Below, one piece after another: positions 1 through 59,054 of a DNA stretch of 64,000 nt; the stretch's first letter is position 1, and every line of letters starts with the position of its first letter. The position numbers and the translations under genes are program-made. The stretch is from Elysia crispata (taxonomy: Eukaryota; Mollusca; Gastropoda; Plakobranchidae), in the NCBI GenBank assembly GCA_033675545.1, contig JAWDGP010001389.1, forward strand, positions 639,501 to 703,500, read 5' to 3'. A model generated the notes under the pieces. That model was not told the DNA's origin, did no database searches, and was given only the letters and a program-made list of their open reading frames with translations.

Positions 1-2190
1 GCTTGGTGATATGACTTGTAAGACTGATTGTTATATTCTATGCAATTCACACTCAGTTGCCCCTGGTTTCTTTTGCAGTGCAAAAAATATAGAGATTGAA
101 GTTGTCTGGTGGGATCTGATGATCGGATCCCATCAGACAACTCCAAATTCATGACTCGTAGATTTCATAGAGTAATGTTTTGATCTTAATTCTATAGTCA
201 TCAAGTGCTTCTTAAGTTCCACTGGTATGTATACTGTTTGGGCCTTTGCTCGGATCTCATCTTTCCTGAAAGTGGACCAACAAAATTGTGCTTCATTACG
301 TTGTATTTGTAATCCTTTCTGTGGTCTTCGGAAAGTTTACTTGTGTACTCTGCCCATCTGTTAAGGTTTTTTTTCTTTTCTGAAAATGATGTTGTTACCA
401 TTTTTTGACTTAAGACATCCTGTGGATGAGCAGGTTTTCTTTCCAAAGATTTCTTTAATGTTTTTTTACATTTTCTGCTCTGTACTTCTGCAGTGTAGTT
501 GGATGTTCCTGCACTTGTCATTGATCCGGTGCGCTTTGGCTTCATCACATTTTTTTTTTATTTCTTTCTGCTGTGCTTCATATTTTTCTCTATTATTTTT
601 CACTCGCCTCCTTTTTTCTCTAAGGTCCAAAATATCCTCAGTCATCCATCTTTGTTTTGTTTTCCTTTCAACTCTTGGTATTTGTTCTATTGCTGCTTCT
701 GTGATTGCTACTTTGATTTGAACTTTTTCCATTGTTGGTCCACTTCCTCAGCTTCTCCTAAGACTTCAAATTTATTTCGAACAGTCACCCAGTACTTTCC
801 TCTAAATCTAAGGGTCTAGTTGGATTTTAAGCCAAGTCAAGTTTAATGTTTTTAGCCATACTTTTGGTTTTCTTAAGTTTCATTTTGAATTAAGCAACCA
901 CTGAAACATGATCAATATAGCACTATTATATTTTTACAGTCTGCTCCAAGGTAAGTCTTTGCTGTGAGAAGCGCATTTCTAAATCTATTTCTGACCAGGA
1001 TGTAATCAGTATGGTTTCTGCTTCCATCACATGGGCTATTCCATGTTCATTTTCCTCTTTTTACTTTTAGTTGCTGAAGCCATGTTTTTGATATAATAAG
1101 CTTGTTTGTATACATGACATCGTTCAACTAATTTCTCCTCATATATTTCTGATTCCCAGTCCATGGAGTCACACCACATTTACCTCTCTCCCTTCTACTT
1201 TTCTCTAGATCTGGATACAATTTTTGTATGTCCTCATCGTTACTGGTTGATGTTGGTGCATGCATTTGAAGCTACTGTTGATGTTGGTGCGTACATTTGA
1301 AGCTACTGTTGATGTTGGTGCGTACATTTGAAGCTACTGTTGATGTTGGTGCGTACATTTGAAGCTACTGTTGATGTTGATGCGTACATTTGAAGCTACT
1401 GTTGATGTTGGTGCGTACATTTGAAGCTACTGTTGATGTTGATGCGTACATTTGAAGCTACTGTTGATGTTGGTGCGTACATTTGAAGCTACTGTTGATG
1501 TTGATGCGTACATTTGAAGCTACTGTTGATGTTGGTGCGTACATTTGAAGCTACTGTTGATGTTGGTGCGTACATTTGAAGCTACTGTTGATGTTGGTGC
1601 GTACATTTGAAGCTACTGTTGATGTTGGTGCGTATATTTGAAGCTACTGTTGATGTTGGTGCGTACATTTGAAGCTACTGTTGATGTTGGTGCGTACATT
1701 TGAAGCTACTGTTGATGTTGGTGCATACATTTGAAGCTACTGTTGAATTTGGTGCATATATTTGAAGCTACTGTTGATGTTTGTGCGCATATTTAAATAA
1801 TGTCAAGGTTTAATGGTTTTCCTGCAATCTTTGAAAGTAAAACTATCTGATACTAGTGATAGTGTCCAATATCCTTTGACCATTTTAGCCATGTCTTGGT
1901 CAAGTATAATTTAATCGCCACTCCTCCCTCATGATCTGTACCTCATGAGTAGAGTATTGCGAACGCTCCTGGGGTTATCTTTCTTGCGCTGATGCCTAGT
2001 TTGTACATTGATTTTCATCCTTTTCATTTCTTGTTTGATGTTTTTTAACTTTCCTTTTTGTGACATTGCTCTAACATTCCATGTTGCAGTTGTTTTAGTT
2101 GTTTTTAATTTCATTTTGCGCGCAGACGCTTGGTGACGGTCGGGTGTCACCTGCAACAGAATTATATATGACAATCAGACAATCCCTACC
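1..2190 (-). mobile_element. Decayed LINE, 5' half (endonuclease and linker), minus strand
   Basis: Minus-strand translation gives, in order, the start of an APE-type endonuclease (TWNVRAMSQKGKLKNIK near 2090), then HEGGVAI..DQDMAKMVKGYWTLS (about 1925-1860), a degenerate IQVYAPT-type motif, KLYPDLEKSR (about 1210), and the linker before the reverse transcriptase (QRWMTEDILDLREKRR near 650; KKPGATECELHR near 50). These are typical of APE-type non-LTR elements of the kind often annotated as craniofacial-development-protein-2-like; clade (RTE-like or relative) is not certain. Reading frames are broken many times. The piece runs past base 1. A 31-bp minisatellite (1249-1800) splits the endonuclease. 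See the plus-strand half at 2540-3830. Confidence 0.8.
1249..1800. repeat. 31-bp minisatellite, about 18 copies
   Basis: Units start at 1249 and recur every 31 bases (1280, 1311 and so on). The core reads GATGTTGGTGCGTACATT followed by TGAAGCTACTGTT. Variants carry GATGTTGATGCG in alternate copies between about 1373 and 1510, giving a local 62-bp super-period. The last two units are degenerate. It sits inside the minus-strand LINE endonuclease region, and the unit resembles the codons of the endonuclease motif QMYAPTST. Confidence 0.95.
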
Positions 2191-2462
2191 GGACGAGACT
2201 GGCCTGCCTGTCACAGACCACTCATTCACGTCGTTTCCTTTCTTTTTCAATTTGTGTTTTGCCATGATTATTCTTTACAAAGATACACGTACCTATAGTG
2301 GGTTGCAGTTGCCATCTGATCTATAGGTGCAGTGCTCATACCGAGCTGTTCTGCCAAACCATTGTTCCAATAAACTGGGTCTTTGAGTGTTTCGCCATTA
2401 ATAACATCTTGTCAGTTGCTTGTCACTCATCTACCATGGCTTCATCATAACCCACATCGGGA

Positions 2463-2502
2463 AGAGAGAGAGAGAGAGAGGGGGGGGGGGGGGGGGGAAG
2501 GG
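2463..2502. repeat. GA microsatellite followed by poly-G
   Basis: A short (GA)n run passes directly into a run of about 17 G, then G-rich sequence. It lies between the two opposite LINE halves. Confidence 0.85.
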
Positions 2503-2539
2503 TGGGGGGTGTGTGGTTATTTAGTTTTGCTCAGGTACT

Positions 2540-3830
2540 TCCCACAGGCTAACAAGGAAGGATCTGACTCTGGCTCTGATCCGTCACTCGCAGCCAGGGA
2601 CAATAGACAGATCAGTCTTAGTCGTATCACCAAAATACTTTTAAGAATTATCATTATGCAGCTGCGAGTCAGTAACGAAATCAAACCAGGAATTGCAGAT
2701 GAACAGTGTGGTTTTGTGGAGGGGAAAAGCACAACAAATACAATCTACACCTTTCGAACTATAATTAAACGAGATCTGGAAGTACAAAAAGAGGTACATA
2801 TATATCTGCTTCATAGACTACACCAGTACGAAGGCATCTAAAAAAGTACAACATGATCAGATAATCATACAACTAGCACAGTTTGAAGATGGATGGAAAA
2901 GACCTACACGTGATCAAAAAACATGTCATCAGCAATGCAAGTTGAGAGAGAAATCAGTTCATTTAGAAAAATAAAACGTGGTGTCAGATCAGGAAAATTA
3001 TGTGCGTTCCCTAGACCTTTTCTCTCTCTACAGTGATATTATTACGTGAAACTTAGAGGGATATCCAGGAATCAAAGTAGGAGGACACAACTTAAACAGC
3101 TTGAGATACGCCGATGATACTGTATTAATTGCAGAAAATGAAGAAGACTTGTAAAAATTATTGACATCGTTGAAACTTGAAGAAGAAAGCAGTAAGAAAG
3201 GATTGAGATTGAATATCAAAAAGACAGAAGTAATGTTCGTCTGTAAAAACAATGAGTGTCCACAAATCAACATCTTTACCAACGGGAATGAACTCAAACA
3301 GAGGGATCAATTCAAATACTTGGGGACTTTAATATCAAGTGATGGACGCAACACCATTGAAATTGCATAAAGAATAGCGCAAGCAAAAGAGAGCTTTCAA
3401 AGAATGAAATCCATACTAACAAATAGCCACATCTCGATTAATACAAGAAGAAGAATTCTGAAGTGTGATAATGAACCCATTCTTATGTATGGATGCAAGG
3501 CCTAGACAATTTCAAAACTAGTACATTGTGCATGTACCGTAGTGAAGTACCGGGTACAAAAGAAACTGGAGACAACAGAAACGTAGTTCCTTCGGAGAAT
3601 GCTACAAATCTCATGGACTGCAAAGAAATCAAACGGCGCCTTTTTTGGCTATGTGATGAGAAGAGAGAAACTAGACCATCTTGTGATAAATGGAATGAAT
3701 GAGGGAAAACAGCGTGAAAAAATGTTGGATGGGCTTACAAAGTGGCTAAAATTGAGAATAGTGACATGATCGCCTCCGCTGAAGAGCACTGCATCTTCCT
3801 GGTCTTCACAGACATCACTTTTTATATAAA
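2540..3830 (+). mobile_element. Decayed LINE, 3' half (reverse transcriptase), plus strand
   Basis: Plus-strand translation gives reverse transcriptase blocks in the right order: RITKILLRIIIMQLR and EQCGFVEGKSTTNTIY (2610-2760), a broken IDYTKAFD region (about 2815), SFRKIKRGVRSG-like sequence (about 2960), the catalytic RYADDTVLIAENEEDL (about 3105-3155), GLRLNIKKTEVMFV (3205), FKYLGTLISSDGR (3315), and the C-terminal REKMLDGLTKWLKIE (about 3715-3755). The order and spacing match a non-LTR retrotransposon. Several stops and frame changes (for example the TAA replacing a codon just before LLTSLK near 3152, and the TAA after TIEIA near 3368) make it inactive. It ends in an AAC/AAT microsatellite tail, common for RTE-type elements. 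Confidence 0.85.
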
Positions 3831-3871
3831 TAATAATAACAACAACAACAACAACAACAACAATAATAATG

Positions 3872-3960
<89 letters not shown>
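3828..3960. repeat. AAC/AAT trinucleotide microsatellite
   Basis: A run of (AAC)n passes into (AAT)n with one GAT interruption. It lies exactly at the 3' end of the plus-strand LINE half and may be its expanded tail. The polyasparagine and polyisoleucine frames across it are not genes. Confidence 0.95.
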
Positions 3961-3961
<1 letters not shown>

Positions 3962-3964
3962 TGT

Positions 3965-4501
3965 ACGTTAACTGGCTTTTTAAAAATGCTAAAAGTCAAA
4001 CTGCCTGTCCTGTAACAACAAGGAAATCCTCTCAACGCTTCTTGTTCTGAATATAACCATGAGAACGACATAGAGCTGGCCATGGTATCTTGATCTAGAT
4101 AAAATATAATTACAGAATTTTAAGCTTTCATCAGAAATTGTTAAAACATGTTTATATAATGAATTTAAAGAAGAATACTATGAAATTCTAGACAAATCAA
4201 TTTAGGGATGTTTATTTTCTTGGAGATTGTGGGGAGGGGGTGTTGAAAGGCATAGTCAGTGTTCTCGAGTCATTAATTTAATAAAGGGGATAGGGTAAAA
4301 ATAACTTGCAAAAATTCCGAAGTTTAATTTAAGCGAGATTAAAAGGAGGAGGCAGGGGAAGCTACTCAGAAAAAATAGGAAACCGACTAACTAAAAAGAA
4401 ACTAAAACCTACCAGAATCTAGGGCCTACCTATTCAAGGCTAACTTGTCCCAAGAAAACTGACTACAGATAAAAACCGAAAACCTCCTAAGCCTATAAAA
4501 C
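3965..4501 (+). promoter_or_regulatory. Upstream region of NAE1 (promoter expected, not defined)
   Basis: This is the space between the LINE tail and the NAE1 start codon, so it must contain the 5' UTR and probably core promoter. I see no clear TATA or initiator element that I would trust; CTATAAAAC directly before the ATG is too close to act as a TATA box. The segment 4235-4400 is purine-rich. Confidence 0.3.
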
Positions 4502-24507
<20,006 letters not shown>

Positions 24508-24853
24508 AGCAACCTTAATGGACATAACAAACTTGTGAAAGTTGTGATTTTTAGCTTCTGAGTTACTTCCTTGGATTATCACTCTTCTCAAAACACAGTG
24601 GAGTAAATTTCATGTAGTGTATGCTTTTTTCAACAAAAGTTCATTTATTAATGTACATTGTTTTGGTTGCTTTGTATTTTTCACGAGTCAGTTATAAAAA
24701 AAAAATAACTATTTCGAAATTGATGTTAGACTAGGAGACACACATTTAATAATGTGCAATGGACAATTTTGTGACATTAATTTTTAAATGGTCAGTGTGA
24801 TCTATCATTGACTGCAAATTCATGTCTATCCATCATTATGAATTTCTTAGCTC

Positions 24854-24859
24854 AATAAA
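24854..24859 (+). terminator. Likely NAE1 polyadenylation signal
   Basis: AATAAA about 350 nt after the NAE1 stop codon, in an AT-rich 3' UTR and followed within 40 nt by T-rich sequence. It is the first canonical hexamer I see after the stop. Confidence 0.6.
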
Positions 24860-27800
24860 GAAACTGTGCATCTGATTTTAATTTTATCTTGAATTTAAGA
24901 TGCCTATGTATTTTTTTGTTGTTGATGTAATAATATGTAGGCTGCCGTTACCAAATTCTTTCACGTGTGGAAGTTAGACAGTTTTGGCACTATCGAAGAT
25001 TATCCGTTGCCACTTTTCCTTTTTATTCTGTTGTGGCATTCTACCCCAGGGATAGTGACTTTTAATCTCACATTTCTTCATTTTAGAGTTAAATCCCCTG
25101 ATGAACAAAAATATTTAAGCAGTTTTTGTGATGGCACCCAAAACCAGTTGTAAAATCTTAAAATCCAGTTTATCTTTGACTTAGATAATTAGATCTAGAA
25201 ATGGCTAGCCAAAATCTAAGATTCCTTTTATCATTATTTAGATACAGGGTCAGACTTTGGCTGGACCTAGAGTTTATGAAAAATGAAGGCAGTGAATCTT
25301 GTGATAAGCCAAACCTTTTCTTCAGGTGTAGATCTAGCCACTAGTTGTAGATTTTTTCAGTTGGGCCAAATTTAACACATTTTTAAAATATTTTTTTAAA
25401 ATCAATTCACCCATGTTTCAAAAAGCACGTAAAATTTAAATACTCGTCTACGAAGCAGAAAGAAAAAAAAAAACCCATGCAATTAAGCTTGAAATTCTTA
25501 GTGGCTTAGACAGATTCAATGTGCTAAGACAGGCTATTCGAAATTTCTTTTTCGAGTTCTCACTAGGAGAATAAAATTATTCATTGCTATGTCAATGCTA
25601 AAATAAATGGATCCCCTGACTAGATTCTTTTAATATTGAAACTGTTAGTTTCAAGGACTAAACTTAAGTAATTGCAATATGATCCTCACTCTAGATCTAG
25701 ATTCAAGTCTTATTTTTAATCTTTTTAATTTGTATGACTGTGAAGCTTTGTGGAAAGGGGAGTGAATCTGATCTCAGGACCTGGAGATTCAAAAGGTTCT
25801 GAACCAATACACTATAGTATTCTCACAGCTGCCAACCAAATTGGACACCAAAGTGTTCGTTTGTAGACAGAAAAGTGGACAATACTAATACAATATTAGT
25901 TTTTGGAAAAGTTAAAGCAAAACCCAAATTAAAACTTTTTATTGAAAAAATGTCGGAAAGTGGCTGAGATTAGTCTATAAATAAAGTATAGAAATAATCT
26001 TGGTTATTATATCTTTCACAAACAAAACTGATCTAAAAATCTTCAAACTGTATCTTCTCAATCTTCAAGCCAACCTTACACACAGAGGGGATGCTAGGCG
26101 TAGCACAATATATATGCTCAAGGCATTGTGCGCTGTTATTTTACATTCCACACACGCAGTGGGAAAACAAGGGGTGGTGCATAGGTTTCGGAAATTTTGA
26201 GCTCATGAGGTCAATACACTGAGCGACATATCGCGACACCTTGCATCAGCTACTTGACTCAGTCGCGCTTATTCGTGCAAAAAGGTGTATAGGATGAAAG
26301 CAAGACAGTAGGTGGAAAAGGGGGAAACGCAATGACAGCAACATGCCCACATGAGCCAATAACCGAGATAGGGCTTTTTTAATTTTATTTGGTAAATCTT
26401 CTGTTCTATGAAATATTTATTTATTATTTGGTATCAATCTGCTCAAAAATTTGAGGAGGATCACAATTCTGAAATTCTTTTGTCAAAATCTGAAATTTTT
26501 ATGTTATTTTTTTTTATAGCCTGGCTGAGACTGTCAGGCGCAGCATCAGAAAATATTAGACAGAGCTTGATATTCTATCCATTCGCTAGACCGTACACGG
26601 CACGCCGTCTATACCTGCGATGTCGAAGTTGTTATTAGAATCCCCCTTTTGCTCATAAACTGCTGAAGAAAAATTTAGGAATACCTGGGAAAGTGTAAGG
26701 AAAGAGTGCGAAAGACTGGATCCCAGTGACATTTAACTGTGTACTTGAACAATATAGGTTGAAAAGCAATGGAAATGTATTTCTTAAGGAAATTAAAGAA
26801 CTCTTAAGAATTAAAATTGTATATCTATATAGCGTATTTGTAACTCTGGAAAAGCAAGCTGAAGTCACATTTTTTTTTTGCTCTCTAAATTGAAAAAACA
26901 ACAAAACATTAGAGATCAAATTTCCTTTGTGATTTTAGATTTTAGGTTTTAACTTGACTAGACTTTTGTATACAGATAGCATTTGTGATTTTGTGTGTTT
27001 GAAAAATCAGAGAAAGCTCAATGATTATTTTTTGGGTTATCGTAGTCAATTGGTAATGACAGGTATTATCCTAGGCGGGATGGACTTTGACCCTGATAAC
27101 TCCTATACTAATCCCGCTAAAGCCACGGGAAACATCCGCAAGGGATGTGAGTGTAAAACCATTTCCTTTGGTCCATGCAAAATTTCGTACCGATAAGCCT
27201 TTGCATATTTGTTTATGACGTAAAGTCTCTAGAAGTCAGAAAGAGAAATTGGATCTAAAACTAATTTCTAAATGGAGTTATAAGTCAGAAAGAACAAATG
27301 TTTTTTAAGTATTTGAGCAGTGAAACGAAAATGACAGTGATATAAAAGTGAGCGAAGACGATTTCAATCCAGAAATTGATCAAAGTAGTGATTCAGAGAA
27401 GATTGAATCTGGATCTAGATCTAGTTCTAGTTATTAACAAAATGAAAAGTTGTGATGTTTTACAAGAATTAAATAAAAATCATCTATCAGGATATCCTTT
27501 TGTTTCTTTTATTCAAACCAGCATAATATTTGTCTCAAAATTTGATTAAGATGGATTAGATTTTTATTTTTTTAAACATTTTTAAAAATACCCAAAAAAG
27601 CCCAGCCACTGATGCTAAAATTATTTCCAGACCCTTGACCGCAAGGAGTTAAAGGTCCCCTAAGTTTTGTGTAGATGAAATCAAATGCAAAATTCATACC
27701 TACAAACTGCAACAGAGGTTCTAACCAAACGAGAAAAATTCTTTAACCATGGATTTTTATTTCACTTGCTTTCTAGCAACTAGGCTTCAACGAACCTTTT

Positions 27801-28273
27801 GTCAAAGAAACTTTTCAACCAAACCAAGCCAACTCTTTTATTCCAAAATTCTCTGTGCTTAAGCAAATAAACTAGTAAGGTGATTTCACTGCAGTTTCAC
27901 TTGGGAAGTGTGAAAAACTATTTGCTAGTCCCTCGTATAGCAGCTTTCTCTTAATTCAACATAGTAGTTCTAGTCTTTTGATGGCCGAATTTTCAGATGT
28001 ACGCTGAATCTCTTAAAACAAAACAAAAACTTTGAGCTGATCTTTGTGAGCTAAAAGGAAACCATCAACTAAAAAGAATTGTATAGAGATAGTCACATAT
28101 TCAAACTTCAAACAAGTTCACAAATAAAATGCAAAATCTGAAATGCTCTCAATTTTTTAAAATTGTTTAATCTATTGCTCTGAGAAATCAATTAAATGCG
28201 AATAAGCTTAAGTTGAATATTCAAATTAACACTTAAAACAGATTGGTGCACTTTTGTACACCAATGTGAAAGA
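24860..28273. other. Convergent intergenic region between NAE1 and NSUN2
   Basis: It contains the 3' flank of NAE1, one SINE-like relic (25755-25840) and a less AT-rich patch at about 26050-27200 with no recognisable protein. At 27345-27436 (+) a short Ser/Asp-rich reading frame (EDDFNPEIDQSSDSEK) ends in a stop; it could be a scrap of a DNA transposon but I cannot assign it. Candidate minus-strand AATAAA signals for NSUN2 occur at 27842-27837 and further downstream. Confidence 0.5.
25755..25840 (-). repeat. tRNA-derived SINE-like relic
   Basis: On the minus strand the sequence reads CTATAGTGTATTGGTTCAGA..CCTTTTGAATCTCCAGGTCC..GAGATCAGATTC, resembling a degraded tRNA-like head (A-box region TAGTGTATTGG, B-box region GGTCCTGAGATC) of a SINE. 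No tail or target duplication was identified. It is too diverged to be a functional tRNA. Confidence 0.45.
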
Positions 28274-56225
<27,952 letters not shown>

Positions 56226-57374
56226 GCTTTGCAATTATAAAAAATTTACTTTAATCTAGATGCCTGGATCGAGCAAGGCGTAGATTCTGGATCTGAGATC
56301 TTAATCTAATATTTATTCAATGTAGATCAAGTAGGACTCTGTGGGTGCCTATTTGATTAATAAAACAACACGATTTCAATTACAGTTCACCGCTAAGCAT
56401 TGAGCAGAATGATGAAGACGACGGCATCGTGAGCTTAGATCTAGTCTAGACTACAGCAGTCTAAAAAATCATCTCTTTAGTAGCCGGCCACTGCTAGAGC
56501 TATACGTTATAATTATGTAAATAAAATAAATTCATATCAATGTTCATTGGAGGTTAGAGGAGTGTTATTCACCAACTTTCCAAATTTTAAGGTTATTCAT
56601 TTATACAAGCTTTGCCTTTTTTTTTTCAGTTTAAACTGAAATATATATTTCATAGACGCATATATTTATTGAATTTATTTTATGCATAAATGTTTATAAA
56701 TGAATGCATAAATCCAAATCACATTGTATTTTCTACACGTTTCAAGCTATTCCACTACCATTAGCCGAATTAATTTGTTTTAGGTGAGTTATTTGTATTT
56801 TGTTTCTGGGTTACTTTTCCAAGCTATGTAAAACGCTTGTTAATGCAAATTTTTTGCTCTTGAAATTTGTTCTGTAAAGCAATTTCAGCTTCTTCAAAGA
56901 AACATACCCAATTAAAAAAAAATCCATAATCATTGAACCCAATATTCTTTTATTTTATGAGTTTTCTTAGAACTCAAATCAAAATATGAAAGATATATGT
57001 TGGCCTATTTTCCTTAAAGAAGAGGCAAGGTAGCCTCCAAATTCAGGGCACCCAGGCTCTAGACTTGGCGGTCTACAAAGTTACAAATGTAAAGTGTGTT
57101 TACATCATTAAGTGGGTATACTTGGATAAAGATTACCGAACCCTGACCCTAAATTGATTCTAGATCTAGATTAATCAAGACACATTTAGGCTCTTAAAAA
57201 AATTCCCACACAATAGTCAGAAGATTAGCATCATAGCTTCAACTGTAGGCCAACCCTAACATAAACCCAAACCCACAACTGCATCTTTTTTTCTATCGAT
57301 CCTATATCTATAAATTAAAACATGAATTTCTGATTTTTCAAAACACAGATAGACCAATACGTTCAGCACTTTAC

Positions 57375-57400
57375 TTTTTTTTTTTTGGGGGGGGGGGGGG
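57375..57400. repeat. T12-G14 homopolymer junction
   Basis: Twelve T directly followed by fourteen G. It is the reverse-complement pattern of the C21-A11 junction at 58221-58252. Confidence 0.95.
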
Positions 57401-58220
57401 TGTTGATGAGTTCTAGAGGGCACCTAGACTTGAGGCTAGGTAGCCTCTAAGAGTAAGAAGAGGGGACCTAGTAGAAGAGCCTGTCTTCAATCAAATAAAG
57501 CTGATCTTGAAAAACATCAGTAGGAAAAAAAAGGCTGGGGAGGGGGGGAAGCTGAAATTTTAAACTATTGAGTAATAGATCTTGATCTTGTAAAATAATT
57601 TTCAAGACTCCAAAATCAGTCCAAGAGGATGAATAAAAAAAAAAATGAACTCCTGCACTGTTAATTCCAAACACATGTGATAAGATAAATGTCTTAAATA
57701 CAAGTCCAGAGTTATTACATGACTCCACAACACAGAAATGAAGAAAATGAATCACTTGTCAAGATGCATTGTTTATTTCAGAGACATGTATTAATTAAAT
57801 AGAGCAAACAGTTCATATGATCTGATAGTGCCATTTTTAGCTTATGAACCATAAAAACATTTAAGACCATAAGGCCTCTCACTGAGAAAATAAATCTGCA
57901 TGATTTGAACAGCACAAACCAAAGTTTCATAGTCATAACAATCCTTATGCAGAGGCATATCATACACCACATGTAAAGTCCAGCTAACTAGTGTTCAACC
58001 CCTGTAATAGCTGTATACAACAATCTCTCTCTCACTCCCTCTATGCATTGCATAAATGTACAATAAATTTCCAATCACCATCACTTCATACACAGATAAG
58101 GAAACTATAAAATCATAAAATTTTGATTATGTCAGTTACATAATCCACCCTCTTTCTCTTTTCAATGTATGCCAAGAACAGTAATTCGAGACAAATTATT
58201 ATAATTTTATTATATATAAA

Positions 58221-58251
<31 letters not shown>

Positions 58252-58252
58252 A
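58221..58252. repeat. C21-A11 homopolymer junction
   Basis: Twenty-one C directly followed by eleven A, within the likely EIF2S2 3' UTR or flank. Exact lengths of such runs are prone to sequencing error. Confidence 0.95.
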
Positions 58253-59054
58253 CCAAAAAAAAACCCACACTACTCTCTATGTACTTCTATGAAATTTGGG
58301 CGAGTTTTACCCTAAAAAAACTTTAAACAAAAAGTGGATTGTTATTGTTCAGAATTTTATTTTTAATTGAAATATGTTTAAAAATCAACATAAAAATACT
58401 AGATACTCAAATAAAATTAACAAAAGAACATCAACCTTCCAAAGAACAATGTTCCAGGTATTATTTTCTTACTAGCTGACATAATCAAACAGAGGAAAAT
58501 AAATAAAAAAAAAAAGAATTAAAAAAGATATATAAGTAATAACATAAAAGATGCATTTCTCATTTCAAAACAATCATTAAACACTAAAGTGGTTTCTAGT
58601 ATCTGCGCCTGTTCATGCAACGTAAAGATTAAACAATTCTCCCGTTCATTCCCTACGACTTATAATAAAGCAGCTCTAACCATATTTAGAACTTGACGTC
58701 AGAACCACCCATCAAAAAAATTTCTATAATTTTTCCCACCAAAAAGAAAATGCTACCAATTCCCAATATTTCAGGAGCAACAAAGCACAAAATTCTGGAA
58801 TCCACATCACTCTTCACACAATAATGACATTCAATTAAAAAGATTTCTCCTATCACATGCCTTACACTCTTGCAACTGCCAATCTTTAATATTTTTTTTT
58901 TTTGCAAAAGCGGAAAAAATGTTAGTTACCCTTGTTTCTCGATATCCAACCTCTCATTCAATGATTTGTTTATACATGCCTTTCAATACAGTCGAGCCCC
59001 TTCACCATTCTAACATGCACACACATACTCAAAGAGACAAACAGAAAACAAACA

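Larger units (their letters stand above)
56226..59054. other. Intergenic region: NSUN2 upstream and EIF2S2 3' flank
   Basis: No protein was recognised. It should include the NSUN2 5' UTR and promoter (right of 56225) and the EIF2S2 3' UTR (left of 59055). Minus-strand AATAAA candidates lie near 58357, 58208 and 57777-57772; which is used cannot be told. Homopolymer pairs T12G14 (57375-57400) and C21A11 (58221-58252) are present. Confidence 0.5.

Noticed and set aside
386-819. Phe/Leu-rich plus-strand frames resembling membrane proteins
   Set aside because: They are antisense to the LINE linker coding region, which accounts for the composition.
3649-4083. Poly-isoleucine and poly-asparagine open frames
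   Set aside because: They come from the AAC/AAT microsatellite at the LINE end.
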